A stretch of 64,000 bases of DNA from an uncultured Spirochaetaceae bacterium (GTDB lineage: Bacteria > Spirochaetota > Spirochaetia > Sphaerochaetales > Sphaerochaetaceae): NCBI GenBank assembly GCA_944389105.1, contig CALXLD010000046.1:1-64000 (forward strand). The letters run 5' to 3'. The position numbers were made by a program, and so were the translations under genes. This document shows positions 32,846 to 42,313 of the stretch, piece by piece. Every line of letters begins with the position of its first letter. Positions within the stretch are counted from its first letter, which is position 1. A model generated the notes under the pieces. It ran no database searches, was not told where the DNA came from, and saw only the letters and a list, made by a program, of their open reading frames with translations.

Positions 32846-34838
32846 AGAATTAGTCGACAAATTCGTGAAGAAGATCATACGCTACAGCGATGATGACAAG
32901 AACAAAATCGCTGCCGCTGCTGTTTTTGCTGCCAAAAAGCACGGAGATCAGAAAAGGAAGACGGGAGAACCATACATCATCCACCCAATGGCTGTTGCGG
33001 AAATACTGATGCAGATCGGGATGGATGCAGACACAGTCTCTGCAGGGCTTCTCCATGATACGCTGGAAGATACAGACACAACAGAAGAAGAGCTAGCAAC
33101 AATCTTCGGCAAAGAAGTCGGGGAAATGGTCCAGGCTGTAACGAAAATCTCCAGGATTACGGACGAGAAATCAATCCAGGAAGCAGAGACCATAAAGAAG
33201 ATGTTCTTCGCAATGTCGAAGGATCTCAGAGTCATTCTCATAAAACTGGCAGACAAGCTCCATAACATGAGGACAATCGAAGGATTGTCTCCGGAAAGGA
33301 AAAGAGCATTTGCAGAGGATTGTCTCGACATCTTCGCGCCGATTGCAGACAGCCTTGGTATGCAGACTATAAAAAGCGAGCTTGAAGACCTCTCGCTCAA
33401 GGCTCTGAAACCGGAATCCTATGATTATATCAATGGTTATCTGCTTGAGAAAAAAGGAGAGATGACTGCTTATATCAAGCAGGTATCAAAGGCAATCGCC
33501 GAAGCCTGTGCCAAGGCTGGAATCAACGACATAGAGATTACAGGCAGAGTAAAGCATGCTTATTCCATCTATCAGAAAATAAAGAAGAGGAAGAAGGAAA
33601 TCGATGAAATCTACGATATCCTAGGAATAAGGGTTATCTGCCAGACAACGGTTGAATGCTATACGATTCTTGGTGTCATCCACTCGATGTGGATCCCTAT
33701 CGAGGGAAGATTCAAGGACTATATTGCAATGCCAAAGGCAAACAACTATCAGTCTCTGCACACTACAGTCCTTGGTCCGCAGAACAGGCATCTGGAAATC
33801 CAGATAAGAACCCAGGAAATGCACAAGACCGCAGAGGAAGGCGTTGCCGCACACTGGGCCTATAAAGCAGCCTCAGGCTCCGAGTCCGGGACCTGGAAAA
33901 CCGTAGATTCAATCAACTATCAGAAGATAATCAGAAAGATCAAGACCTGGTCAAAGGAAATAGCCCAGAGCGAGGACTTCATGGATGAAATCAAGAATGA
34001 ACTTCTGAAGGATTCCATCGTTGTCTTCACTCCTCAGGGACATGTCATAGAGCTTCCTGTCGGTTCAACCGCACTGGATTTTGCATACAAAGTCCATACG
34101 GAAATCGGGAACCACTGTTCAGGAGCAAGAGCTGATGGTTCGATAATTCCTCTCAATAGGCCCCTTGGCAATACCCAGATCGTCGAGATCATGACAAGCC
34201 CCAATGCCCACCCTAACCAGCAGTGGCTTGAATATGCCCAGACAACATCGGCAAAGAAGAAGATAAGGGCATGGCTTAACAAGAATGAGCAGACAAACCT
34301 TCCGATAGCTCAGCCTAAGAAGCAACAGCAGCAGCCAAGCGCAGCGATGGAGAACGCAAAGAAAATCATTCCATCAATGCAGGGGCTCCGATTCATTTCC
34401 CATGAAAAGAAAGGTACTGTGATTATCGGAGAGAACAGCAACATACTCTTTGACTTCGCTAAATGCTGCAATCCGGTACATGGTGATGATATTGTTGCCT
34501 ACATCACAAGAGGAAGAGGCTATGTCATCCACAAAAGGGACTGCCCTAACCTTGCAAACATGCCGGAAGCCGAGGAAAGGATCGTACCTGTCGAATGGGA
34601 TAGTCAGGAACTTGTGAGAAGATTCTCAGTAACTGCCAAATTCAACTCAGAGCTTTTCAGTGAAATCGATAATGCAGTACGAAAGCATAACAGCCACCTG
34701 ATACAGGGAGCTCTTGATGTATCACCAGAGGGCCTTGTCGGAACATTTACAATAAGCGCAGACAACGAAGAAGCAATGAAGAAGACAACCCAGGCTATAA
34801 GGCAGATTCCTTCGATAATCAAAGTGCAGGGAGTATAG
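32823..34838 (+). CDS. rel: Bifunctional (p)ppGpp synthetase/hydrolase
   Basis: 671 residues in the full RSH order: HD hydrolase with His78-Asp79 in LLHDTLEDTDTT; synthetase with GRFKDYIAMPKANNYQSLHT, where the R-F-K-D charge pattern is that of bifunctional enzymes; TGS (VVFTPQGHVIELPVGSTALD); a zinc-finger-like CCNPVHGDD...RDCPN segment; and C-terminal ACT. A Gln-rich linker (KKQQQQP) is about residue 500. It adjusts ppGpp during starvation. It is the last gene of the sbcB-prfA-prmC run. Confidence 0.96.
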   Translation: MAEDFPNKELVDKFVKKIIRYSDDDKNKIAAAAVFAAKKHGDQKRKTGEPYIIHPMAVAEILMQIGMDADTVSAGLLHDTLEDTDTTEEELATIFGKEVGEMVQAVTKISRITDEKSIQEAETIKKMFFAMSKDLRVILIKLADKLHNMRTIEGLSPERKRAFAEDCLDIFAPIADSLGMQTIKSELEDLSLKALKPESYDYINGYLLEKKGEMTAYIKQVSKAIAEACAKAGINDIEITGRVKHAYSIYQKIKKRKKEIDEIYDILGIRVICQTTVECYTILGVIHSMWIPIEGRFKDYIAMPKANNYQSLHTTVLGPQNRHLEIQIRTQEMHKTAEEGVAAHWAYKAASGSESGTWKTVDSINYQKIIRKIKTWSKEIAQSEDFMDEIKNELLKDSIVVFTPQGHVIELPVGSTALDFAYKVHTEIGNHCSGARADGSIIPLNRPLGNTQIVEIMTSPNAHPNQQWLEYAQTTSAKKKIRAWLNKNEQTNLPIAQPKKQQQQPSAAMENAKKIIPSMQGLRFISHEKKGTVIIGENSNILFDFAKCCNPVHGDDIVAYITRGRGYVIHKRDCPNLANMPEAEERIVPVEWDSQELVRRFSVTAKFNSELFSEIDNAVRKHNSHLIQGALDVSPEGLVGTFTISADNEEAMKKTTQAIRQIPSIIKVQGV

Positions 34839-34912
34839 CTTTAACACAGTTCATGCAAAAAACCTGAGATGACAATCTACAAATTCTGATCAAACTATCC
34901 ACAATCTTTTAA

Positions 34913-34941
34913 GTGACATAAAAACACTTTGAATATATTAT
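34913..34941 (+). promoter_or_regulatory. Promoter of the poly-G lipoprotein gene
   Basis: GTGACA (34913-34918), 17 nt, TATTAT (34936-34941). GGAGG (34950-34954) lies 9 nt before the ATG at 34964. Confidence 0.6.
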
Positions 34942-34963
34942 TCGAAAGCGGAGGTGTTTTTCT

Positions 34964-36697
34964 ATGCTTAATCGTAAAAGCTTCAGATTAGGGAAAACCA
35001 GTTTTTTACTTATAATACTCGTATTTATCTTTGTAGGGGGGGGGTGTAAACAAGTAACATATCTTCCACCGATTCCTGTCACAAGAACATGGACAGTGAC
35101 TATTTCGCCAAATCCATCCGGAATTATTGATGATCTTACTTATACACAAAGTACAGCTAATGATTTTATTTTCCCAGATATTTCAGCAGATGGATATATT
35201 TTTTACCATTATGAGACATCCGATGGAACAATTTATTATCCAGGCGACAGTCTCTCCTATAGCGGAACCAAAAATATAGAAATAACTGCAAGGTTTATAC
35301 AATCAACACCAATAGAACCTGCGGACCCTTCATCAGGAATATCAATAAGAACGATTATTTCAGAAAAGAATGGAGAGCCCGTTGCGTTAAGTCTACCAGA
35401 GAATGAATATACAGAAACAGACCCAATTCAAATCGCGGATAATCAGATTGTAATTATTGAAGGAAACGATTCAGCACAAAACAATCTTAGCCAAAGCCGT
35501 GCGGTTTCCAATTCTAAAAAAGTGACAAGGATCATAGGAACATTTGAACTTGGAACTGGATCTACTTTAATCCTTCGAAATATAGGACTTTCCTCTACAA
35601 CCACAGGAGACTACCTTATATCAGGTACGGCAGGAGGAGTATCAATAGAAGTTGATGATTCAATCCTAACAACTCCATCTGGCGGACGGGCGATAAACGT
35701 AGCAGTAGAATCAGATTATGATTCACCTGTAAGTGTAATCGCAAAAGACTCTACCATAGAAATGGTAGGACAAAATGCAAGGGGAATTAATATCGATGGA
35801 GATGTATCTCAAAATATGATACCAGGAAAAATGCTTACAAATGCCTCTCTTATCCTCGACAATACGGAATTAATAGAACGGACAGACGCAACAACAACCG
35901 ATGGAATGGTATATGCAATAAATCTATTCAGGATTGATCAAGCTGATTTATCAATTATCAATGGAAGCCGGATTCAGATTGATAGTAAATATTACTATGG
36001 ATTCAGGTTCTATCATGTAGGAAATTCAGAAACAGAAAGTACTATTACAATCGATAATTCCTATATAAAAGCCTGGTCCTCTTTCTATATTCAAGCCAAT
36101 TCAAAAAATATTCGCGGATATGTTACAGATAGTACACTGGAAGGAATTAATCAAAGTGATGGCTCTTCTGATTCATTTGCTACTGTTGCAATAGATTCAA
36201 GCTCCGATTGCAATGTCACACTAGAAAACTCTACAATCATATTCACACAGCAAGGACTTGCAGAACAGCAAGCAGCAGCAATTTACTATTATGATAATAC
36301 AGGGCTTTCAGGTGGAAACTCCATAGAATTTGTCAACTGCGATTTTGAAATTTCCGTACCAGGAGGAGAACTTCCTGCAGTGCAAGCATATTATGACAAC
36401 TTTATAACATGCAACGGCACTTCAATTTCACCACGAATACCTAACCGGATCTCAATTGACAATTCTTCGTTAAATTCTCTGATATCACAAGGTTATACCT
36501 TCTCTAGCGAAACATTCTATTACAGTATAGACCCAAGCTTTGGTGATGATATTTCAGGAGAAGACAAAGATGGATATACCAGAATTCCATATAATAAGTC
36601 ATGCCTCTACAATCCAGCCATAGGAAGCGCAAATAGAGAAAGAGATAATAAGAGTTATCAAAATCAGCAAACAGTTATGCTTTTGGATATAAACTAA
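34964..36697 (+). CDS. Phase-variable lipoprotein with beta-helix-like repeats
   Basis: 577 residues. The leader (hydrophobic SFLLIILVFIFVGGGC) ends in a relaxed spirochaete-type lipobox. An Ig- or listeria-repeat-like domain follows (about 45-110: WTVTISPNPSGI to SLSYSGTKNIEITARF), then a long region of parallel beta-helix-like repeats (about 180-500) with phrases such as SIEVDDSILTT, LILDNTELIE and VTLENSTIIF. It is AT-richer than its neighbours (accessory character). A (G)9 run lies in the signal peptide codons; 8 or 10 G give stops within a few codons. A surface adhesin or glycan-binding role is inferred. Confidence 0.85.
   Translation: MLNRKSFRLGKTSFLLIILVFIFVGGGCKQVTYLPPIPVTRTWTVTISPNPSGIIDDLTYTQSTANDFIFPDISADGYIFYHYETSDGTIYYPGDSLSYSGTKNIEITARFIQSTPIEPADPSSGISIRTIISEKNGEPVALSLPENEYTETDPIQIADNQIVIIEGNDSAQNNLSQSRAVSNSKKVTRIIGTFELGTGSTLILRNIGLSSTTTGDYLISGTAGGVSIEVDDSILTTPSGGRAINVAVESDYDSPVSVIAKDSTIEMVGQNARGINIDGDVSQNMIPGKMLTNASLILDNTELIERTDATTTDGMVYAINLFRIDQADLSIINGSRIQIDSKYYYGFRFYHVGNSETESTITIDNSYIKAWSSFYIQANSKNIRGYVTDSTLEGINQSDGSSDSFATVAIDSSSDCNVTLENSTIIFTQQGLAEQQAAAIYYYDNTGLSGGNSIEFVNCDFEISVPGGELPAVQAYYDNFITCNGTSISPRIPNRISIDNSSLNSLISQGYTFSSETFYYSIDPSFGDDISGEDKDGYTRIPYNKSCLYNPAIGSANRERDNKSYQNQQTVMLLDIN
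35036..35044 (+). repeat. (G)9 tract inside the lipoprotein signal peptide
   Basis: Nine G encode Gly-Gly-Gly just before the lipobox Cys. With 10 G the frame reads GTG TAA; with 8 G it reads GGT GTA AAC AAG TAA. Each length change of one gives a stop codon, so slipped-strand mispairing would switch the protein on or off. Confidence 0.85.
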
Positions 36698-36717
36698 TCC
36701 ATTACTGAAATTCAAAA

Positions 36718-36750
36718 AATGAGGTTGCTTATATAAAAAGCAGCCTCATT
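36718..36750. terminator. Strong hairpin terminator between converging genes
   Basis: A 13-bp stem (AATGAGGTTGCTT with AAGCAGCCTCATT, one G-U pair) and a 7-nt loop. On the minus strand TTTTTTG follows, so it mainly ends ppaC transcription; it can also serve the lipoprotein gene. Confidence 0.8.
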
Positions 36751-36765
36751 GGTAAATAAACACAA

Positions 36766-38397
36766 TTACTCCTCAAGCACTCTCAGTATCTCAGGAAGGA
36801 GCTGTTTCTTTCTTGAAAGTACACCTGGAAGGTTGTAAATTCCATCTTCGATTCTCTCATAAATCAGATAATGGCTCTTTTCAAAAGGTGTCATCAGAAG
36901 AACTGAATTTCCCTTGATTACATCGGAGATAAGCAGCATACACCAATCCAGGGCTTTCTCTTCTCTTATCCTCTCCAATGTATCCAGATACCTTCCACTT
37001 ATATCAGGTACTTCCATAAGGGACATGACCTCAACCTGTCCGATTGCAAATCTCACACCCTTCTCTGTATATGATTTCATATCACCTGTGATTACCTTCT
37101 CAGGATCTCTTTCAGAAAGAGAGGAGCCATCAGAGAAAAGCTCACGCCCGAAAGTTTCATAATCCTCAACACCGCTTATCTCGCAAAGCCGCCTTGCTAC
37201 ATGTTCATCATAGCTTGTGGTAGTTGGGCTTTTGAGAATAACTGTATCGGCAGTAAGTCCTGAAAGCAGCACCCTTGCAGTAAGAGGGTCTATATCCACG
37301 CCCCACTTCTTGAACTGCTCGTAAATAATCGTGCAGGTAGAACCAAGAGGCTCTGAGACAATATAAATAGGTGTCTTCATCCGAGGTGGAGCAAGACGGT
37401 GATGATCAAGAATCTCCGTAATCTCTGCATCCTCTATTCCCTGCACGCTCTGCTCTACCTCGTTATGGTCAACAAGGATAAGACGCTGTCTGGGCTTGTC
37501 AAGGAAGCAACGTCTGGTGACAAATCCTGACCATTCACCTTTGTCGAAAACCGAAAACCCTCTGTAGCCGCTTTCCTGAAGTTTCTTCTTTGCCTCATCA
37601 AAAAGCATTGAAGATTCAATGCACATATCAGGATCTTCCTCTGGCAGGATATCAGAAACAGGTGTCGAAAGCCTGAGAAGCCGAAGCGTCTCAACAGTAT
37701 CAAGCAGTGAAAGATAGACAAAGCCATTGAATGAGGAGAAATCAATATCCATCCTTGAAGGATCCGTAACCCCTGTTATGACAATACCTGGAAGCTGCTC
37801 CTCTATTGCAGTCTTCAGGTGCTCCTTACGATATCCAATTACCAGTACTGGCTTATCTACAAGCCTTTCAAGACGATCTCTGTATACCTGATACTCCATG
37901 GCACCAACCATATATGGAGCTCTTACTTTCGTAGCATTTCCCCTTTTCAGGAACTCTCCCTCGATGACCCTTTCGATATTCTCTTCAGATAGCAGATACT
38001 TCTGCCTTATTGCTCCGCTGTTCTCCCTCAGGAAAAACCCATTGATGTCATCAGCTGAAAGCAAGCCTTTATAAACACCATCATCCATTACAGGAACGAC
38101 TGATGGTCTTTTTCTCTGGAAAATATCCATCAGAAGATACAGAGGATCGGATGACGAGACAGTATCCACAGGCTTTCTCTGGACCTCTCCTACTCTGGTC
38201 CTTACATCACGCAGAAACCGCGGCAGCTCAATACCCATTTTAGCAAATGCATTTTTTGTGTTGCCATTTGCGGTGCCAAGCATTACTGGTATATATTCAT
38301 TGCTGCTATCTATTCTGTTTTTCAGCACGGCATAGGAATATGCAGCGCAGACTGAATCCATATCCGGATTCCTGTGTCCTGTGATATATATTCTCAT
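36766..38397 (-). CDS. ppaC: Manganese-dependent inorganic pyrophosphatase with CBS-DRTGG insert
   Basis: 543 residues of the DHH family II pyrophosphatase. The metal motifs are GHRNPDMDSVCAAY, LILVDHNE and ILDHHR. Between the N-terminal half-domain and DHH continuation lie CBS motifs (RPSVVPVMDDGVYKGLLSAD; later GYRGFSVFDKGEWSGFVT) and a DRTGG-like domain (DKPVLVIGYRKEHLKTAI). Such enzymes are controlled by adenine nucleotides. The C-terminal DHHA2 domain is present. The ATG has TAACAT 6 nt upstream and no Shine-Dalgarno sequence. Divergent from rpiB. Confidence 0.94.
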   Translation of the reverse strand: MRIYITGHRNPDMDSVCAAYSYAVLKNRIDSSNEYIPVMLGTANGNTKNAFAKMGIELPRFLRDVRTRVGEVQRKPVDTVSSSDPLYLLMDIFQRKRPSVVPVMDDGVYKGLLSADDINGFFLRENSGAIRQKYLLSEENIERVIEGEFLKRGNATKVRAPYMVGAMEYQVYRDRLERLVDKPVLVIGYRKEHLKTAIEEQLPGIVITGVTDPSRMDIDFSSFNGFVYLSLLDTVETLRLLRLSTPVSDILPEEDPDMCIESSMLFDEAKKKLQESGYRGFSVFDKGEWSGFVTRRCFLDKPRQRLILVDHNEVEQSVQGIEDAEITEILDHHRLAPPRMKTPIYIVSEPLGSTCTIIYEQFKKWGVDIDPLTARVLLSGLTADTVILKSPTTTSYDEHVARRLCEISGVEDYETFGRELFSDGSSLSERDPEKVITGDMKSYTEKGVRFAIGQVEVMSLMEVPDISGRYLDTLERIREEKALDWCMLLISDVIKGNSVLLMTPFEKSHYLIYERIEDGIYNLPGVLSRKKQLLPEILRVLEE

Positions 38398-38442
38398 GCT
38401 GTAATGTTAAACTGAAAAACAGACACATGGAAGGAGAAATCT

Positions 38443-38883
38443 ATGAAGGTCGTCATTGCAAATGATCATGGAGGAGTTGAACTCGCAAAGAAAATCATCA
38501 GCCACCTTGAAGAGAGAGGCATTGAATACAGCTACCTTGGAACTGCTTCGGAAGAGAGCGTCGACTATCCTGACTATGCGGAAAAAGCTGTTATTGAATA
38601 CAGGAAGGGCGGCTATGACTTCGGAATCCTTATCTGCGGAACAGGAATCGGGATATCAATATCTGCAAATAAAATGAAAGGAATCAGATGTGCGCTTCCT
38701 CAGAATTCATATGCATCTGAAATGACAAAACGCCATAACGATGCCAATTTCATCGCTTTCGGAGGAAGAGTTGATTATCCAGAGCCTGTCGAGAAGATAC
38801 TCGACGCCTATATTGATGCCTCATTCGAAGGCGGCCGTCATCAGAAGAGAATAGACAAAATGATGGCTCTTCAGAACGAATAA
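38443..38883 (+). CDS. rpiB: Ribose-5-phosphate isomerase B
   Basis: 146 residues of the RpiB/LacAB fold. It interconverts ribose 5-phosphate and ribulose 5-phosphate. Motifs are VIANDHGGVELAKKI, YDFGILICGTGIGISISANK (Cys/Thr active-site loop), MTKRHNDANFIAFGGR and a C-terminal GGRHQKRIDKM. GGAGAAATCT precedes the ATG. It supplies substrate for PRPP synthetase encoded elsewhere in the window. The 3' end overlaps the converging exported-protein gene by 13 nt. Confidence 0.96.
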   Translation: MKVVIANDHGGVELAKKIISHLEERGIEYSYLGTASEESVDYPDYAEKAVIEYRKGGYDFGILICGTGIGISISANKMKGIRCALPQNSYASEMTKRHNDANFIAFGGRVDYPEPVEKILDAYIDASFEGGRHQKRIDKMMALQNE

Positions 38884-39395
38884 TCCCTCCAGGTGCCTCT
38901 TACATAGTAATCGATGGAGATAAGGGAGAACATTATGACTGCTTCATTGTTCACAGCATCGTATCCGATTCCGGTCTTCAGGATCCTTTCCCTTCTTCCT
39001 GATACAGGAGTTCCTATGGCAAGAGGCGTTATGGACAAAATCGGGCCAGCACCATTATTGTCCGTACGATAGAATCCGCCTATCGATACAAGCGTATTCA
39101 GTCCGCTTCCTGCTATCTTGGATGCTGTGGAGCGGGCACCAAGCAACGATAAAGTAAGATCAAGACCGAGCATGTTTGACATGAAAGGCTCCGGCACAAG
39201 CTCTGACACCCCCCAGATATTCATCTCAAGGCGTGATGTAAGGCCGACATTCACTCCGTATGAAAAACTTATCCCCTTCTCAGGCCATTTATATGACGAC
39301 TGGCCAAATGAAAGAGATACATCAAAGTGATCTCCAGCGCTCACGGAGGAGAGAAGAGCAAGGAAAGCAAAGATGAATACAGCAGATTTCTTCAT
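38871..39395 (-). CDS. Exported beta-rich protein, probable outer-membrane protein (1)
   Basis: 174 residues with a signal peptide (MKKSAVFIFAFLALLSSVSA). The mature part has alternating hydrophobic strands typical of small outer-membrane barrels (FDVSLSFGQSSYKW, SFSYGVNVGLTSRLEMNIWG, and the end FSLISIDYYVRGTWRDYSF). AGGAGG precedes the ATG. It is the last gene of the five-gene run that starts with the dihydropyrimidinase. The family is not recognised. Confidence 0.75.
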   Translation of the reverse strand: MKKSAVFIFAFLALLSSVSAGDHFDVSLSFGQSSYKWPEKGISFSYGVNVGLTSRLEMNIWGVSELVPEPFMSNMLGLDLTLSLLGARSTASKIAGSGLNTLVSIGGFYRTDNNGAGPILSITPLAIGTPVSGRRERILKTGIGYDAVNNEAVIMFSLISIDYYVRGTWRDYSF

Positions 39396-39405
39396 TACAG
39401 CCCTC

Positions 39406-39900
39406 CTAGAAAAAGTATGAGAATCTCATCACATACATCCCCCACCCCCACTTTTCTGAAGTGAACGAGTAAAGCGCATATGGAGAAAGGAACTCGTAGA
39501 CGAAATGAGTATCCTGGAATGTAAACGGAGAGAGTCCGAAAACAATACTCCATTCATTTCCCAGCCTATACTGAGCCCCAGCCATCATCGCAGGAGCCCA
39601 CAGCACCTGATTGCTGAATATCCAGGGGAACGGATGATTAAGCAATATAAACAGCGGGGATGAAACAGTCATTGCAACCCCCTCAAAGAACGGGGAAACC
39701 GGAGAAAGGTCCACAGAAACAGAGATATCTCCTGTATGAAGTTCTTTAGAAGGAGAGAAGATTGCTGAAATAGTGAGGCCACCATAATGCCCTGTAGGAG
39801 TCGCAGCCCCGACTGGTGCAAGCGAATACCCGAAAGAAGGGACAGCAAAAACAGGAAATGACAATGAGAGGAACAACAGGACCACAGCTATTTTCTTCAT
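39406..39900 (-). CDS. Exported beta-rich protein, probable outer-membrane protein (2)
   Basis: 164 residues. The ATG at 39900 has GGAGG 5 nt upstream and lies 1 nt after the phospholipase D gene stop. Signal peptide KKIAVVLLFLSLSFPVFA; then strand-like segments (HYGGLTISAIFSPSKEL, GDISVSVDLSPVSPFFEG), ending in the aromatic SEKWGWGMYVMRFSYFF, a C-terminal Phe typical of barrel proteins. It is followed by a gene of similar design (38871-39395), so the two may form one barrel system. Confidence 0.75.
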   Translation of the reverse strand: MKKIAVVLLFLSLSFPVFAVPSFGYSLAPVGAATPTGHYGGLTISAIFSPSKELHTGDISVSVDLSPVSPFFEGVAMTVSSPLFILLNHPFPWIFSNQVLWAPAMMAGAQYRLGNEWSIVFGLSPFTFQDTHFVYEFLSPYALYSFTSEKWGWGMYVMRFSYFF

Positions 39901-39901
39901 C

Positions 39902-41164
39902 TCAGCCTCCGAACAGCATGAAAAGATACGCGAGGGAACTACCCTCTTCATCGCGAAGCTTCTCAGCTTCCTCTATTGAAATATTCCTGGAGATCCCAGC
40001 TATCTCATCAGTATGCTTCTCCAGGAGCTCAGCAAGCTCCTGGCTATCCACAACCAGAGCAAGCTCCTCGGACAGCGACATGGAACGGAAGTTGAAATTC
40101 GAAGAACCTATGACAACATATCTGGAATCCACGATCATCAGCTTCTCATGAAGAAGGGGCAGGACTTGTCCACTTTCATCAGCTATCGAAAGGAAAACAT
40201 CACATCCTGTTGCTTTCATGAGATTCGGCAGTTCCTGATAGATTCCGCTTGCTGCATATCCTCTGAGATCTACCGGCATGATCATTCTGATATAAACACC
40301 GCGCTCCCGGGCAGTTCTCAAAGCGCTTTTCATGTTATTATCAAGGGCCGGAAGATATGGAAGTATGATTATGTTCTCTCTGGCGCTTCCTATCAGGGAT
40401 GCATACATCGCAGCAATACCATCTGTGGAAACCAGGTATGCAGGATACTCCCCACCATCATCAGGACGGACATGGAATTCATCAGGAGCTATTTTATCAA
40501 CGCTCACCTCATTCCAGAGCATGACAAACTCATCCTTCAAAGCCGCAGCAAGCGATGGAGAATCAAAGAGATACATACTATCCCGCTGGGTTTCTCCTTC
40601 CCCCGCTCCAAGCGAGATGTAATTCATATTCATTCCGCCTATTGCGGCTTTATCACCATCAACGACAACAAGCTTCTCATGATCGCGGAGAACGATTGTA
40701 GCAGGATTGAACAGATGCGTAACCGTAAGCGGATTGTACTCAGCAAGATGTATTCCGCTCTGTCTAAGAAAATACAGAGGTGTCATATACTTCTTGGACT
40801 CAGTCATGTCAAAAGAGGAAATCCCATCCATGAGGAAATACACACGGACACCTCTCTCTGCAGCATCCATCAAGGCTCCATACATATCCTCTAGCGCCGG
40901 AGAATCAGAACCAAGGAATGTAGACACAAGTATATAATCTTCAGCTTCTTCGAAAAGCTCCGTGAGCCTGTGAAGCCACTCAGTGCCATCAAAATAAACC
41001 TCAGGAAATGGCACTGAAACACTGACAGCTCCTATTGAAGAAAGCTTTTTCTCAACAGGAGTTTCCACACTAAGCAATTCAGATGAAGTAAATGCCTTTG
41101 TACTGCTGCATGATGTGATGAAAAAAGCAACAAGCAGGAGCAGAATCAATCCTGAACGACGCAT
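39902..41164 (-). CDS. Phospholipase D/cardiolipin synthase-like lipoprotein
   Basis: 420 residues. The leader RSGLILLLLVAFFITSC has a lipobox-type ITSC. Two HKD motifs mark the PLD fold: RDHEKLVVVDGDKAAIGGMN and LHEKLMIVDSRYVVIGSSN. The layout is like ClsC/ClsB-type cardiolipin synthases, but membrane anchoring by a lipid outside the cytosol would be unusual. The first base follows the fusion gene stop directly. It may remodel envelope phospholipids. Confidence 0.9.
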   Translation of the reverse strand: MRRSGLILLLLVAFFITSCSSTKAFTSSELLSVETPVEKKLSSIGAVSVSVPFPEVYFDGTEWLHRLTELFEEAEDYILVSTFLGSDSPALEDMYGALMDAAERGVRVYFLMDGISSFDMTESKKYMTPLYFLRQSGIHLAEYNPLTVTHLFNPATIVLRDHEKLVVVDGDKAAIGGMNMNYISLGAGEGETQRDSMYLFDSPSLAAALKDEFVMLWNEVSVDKIAPDEFHVRPDDGGEYPAYLVSTDGIAAMYASLIGSARENIIILPYLPALDNNMKSALRTARERGVYIRMIMPVDLRGYAASGIYQELPNLMKATGCDVFLSIADESGQVLPLLHEKLMIVDSRYVVIGSSNFNFRSMSLSEELALVVDSQELAELLEKHTDEIAGISRNISIEEAEKLRDEEGSSLAYLFMLFGG

Positions 41165-42313
41165 CTACCGCATTGTAGGGAAAATAAAAGGCATCGGCAA
41201 TAGCTCTGAGAACTGATATTTAACAGGCTCTGTCTTCGGAGTGACAAGAATAATCCTAGTCTCCGGTCTTGCAAATTCCGCAATGACCTGCAGGCAGATA
41301 GCACAAGGAGGCGCAGGCGGATCGTCATCTGAATAAACAACAAGCATATCTATCCCGATAACTCCTTCTGAAGCCACCGCTGTCGTTATCGCATTTCTTT
41401 CAGCGCATATTGTACCGCCATAGGAGGAATTCTCGACATTGCAGCCGGGATAGATTCTTCCTGTAGCAGCAGAAACAACAGCAGCCCCGACTTTGAATCC
41501 TGAATATGGCGCATAGCCATTCTCCCAGGCTTTCCGTGCAATTTCCACCGCCCTCTTCTCCGTGAAAAAGAACGGCATTTTCCTTTTAAGAGGTTTAATC
41601 AGGTTCGCACCATATCTTACAGCATCTGAAGGCTGGCTATAATCAAACAGCATAGCCTCAAGCTCCTCAGACGATGAAAAAGAATGGATGGCGGATAAAT
41701 CAGAGACAACACAGTCAGCTCCTGCTGCCTCTGCGCTTGCTCCATCAATAGTCGTCATCATTGATACTACTCTGCACCCTGCCTTCTTTCCGCTCTCAAT
41801 GCCGCCGGCAGAATCCTCGAAGACAACGGAAACATCGGAAGAGACACCAAGCTTTATCATCGAAAGCTCATATATGTCCTTCTCCGGCTTATTCCTCTTG
41901 ATATCAGCGCCTGTCGCAATGAAGTCAAAATCTGTTTCCTCCAGCCCTATCCCCTTGATATTAGCCGAAACCTTCCAGGCAGGAGCCGAAGATGCGAGAG
42001 CAGTAAGAAGACCTGCTCTTTTTGCATTCCTGACTATTTCAGTACCGGGAAGCGCTATATTGCGGCCTTTGATCAGCTCAGTATAACGTTTCTGGAAAAA
42101 TGCAGATGCCTCTTCATATGAATAATCGGAAATACCTAGGTTCTCTGCCCCTTTATCAAAGAAAAGCCTCTCTCCGCAGCCAAGAGCATTGCTGAAAGTT
42201 TCTCTTGTGGCTTTTCTGCCAAGTGATTCAAAATACTCGATTCCGATCTGGATAGAAAGATCCTCAGAATCCGCAAGGACACCATCCATATCAAAAAGAA
42301 GTGCTTTTATCAT
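41165..42313 (-). CDS. Fusion of HAD phosphatase and cytidine deaminase
   Basis: 382 residues. Residues 1-225 form a beta-phosphoglucomutase-like HAD hydrolase (DMDGVLADSE, SSAPAWKVS, Lys in KRNKPEKDIYE, VFEDSAGGIESGKKAG). Residues about 250-382 form a complete zinc cytidine deaminase (APYSGFKVGAAVV, GCNVENSSYGGTICAERNA, PPCAICLQV). The two parts are joined without a stop. The HAD part may dephosphorylate a nucleotide before or after deamination (inference). The start overlaps the dihydropyrimidinase stop as ATGA. Confidence 0.9.
   Translation of the reverse strand: MIKALLFDMDGVLADSEDLSIQIGIEYFESLGRKATRETFSNALGCGERLFFDKGAENLGISDYSYEEASAFFQKRYTELIKGRNIALPGTEIVRNAKRAGLLTALASSAPAWKVSANIKGIGLEETDFDFIATGADIKRNKPEKDIYELSMIKLGVSSDVSVVFEDSAGGIESGKKAGCRVVSMMTTIDGASAEAAGADCVVSDLSAIHSFSSSEELEAMLFDYSQPSDAVRYGANLIKPLKRKMPFFFTEKRAVEIARKAWENGYAPYSGFKVGAAVVSAATGRIYPGCNVENSSYGGTICAERNAITTAVASEGVIGIDMLVVYSDDDPPAPPCAICLQVIAEFARPETRIILVTPKTEPVKYQFSELLPMPFIFPTMR

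Noticed and set aside
39434-39444. Interrupted C5-A-C5 run in an exported-protein gene
   Set aside because: The A breaks the homopolymer, so slippage is unlikely.
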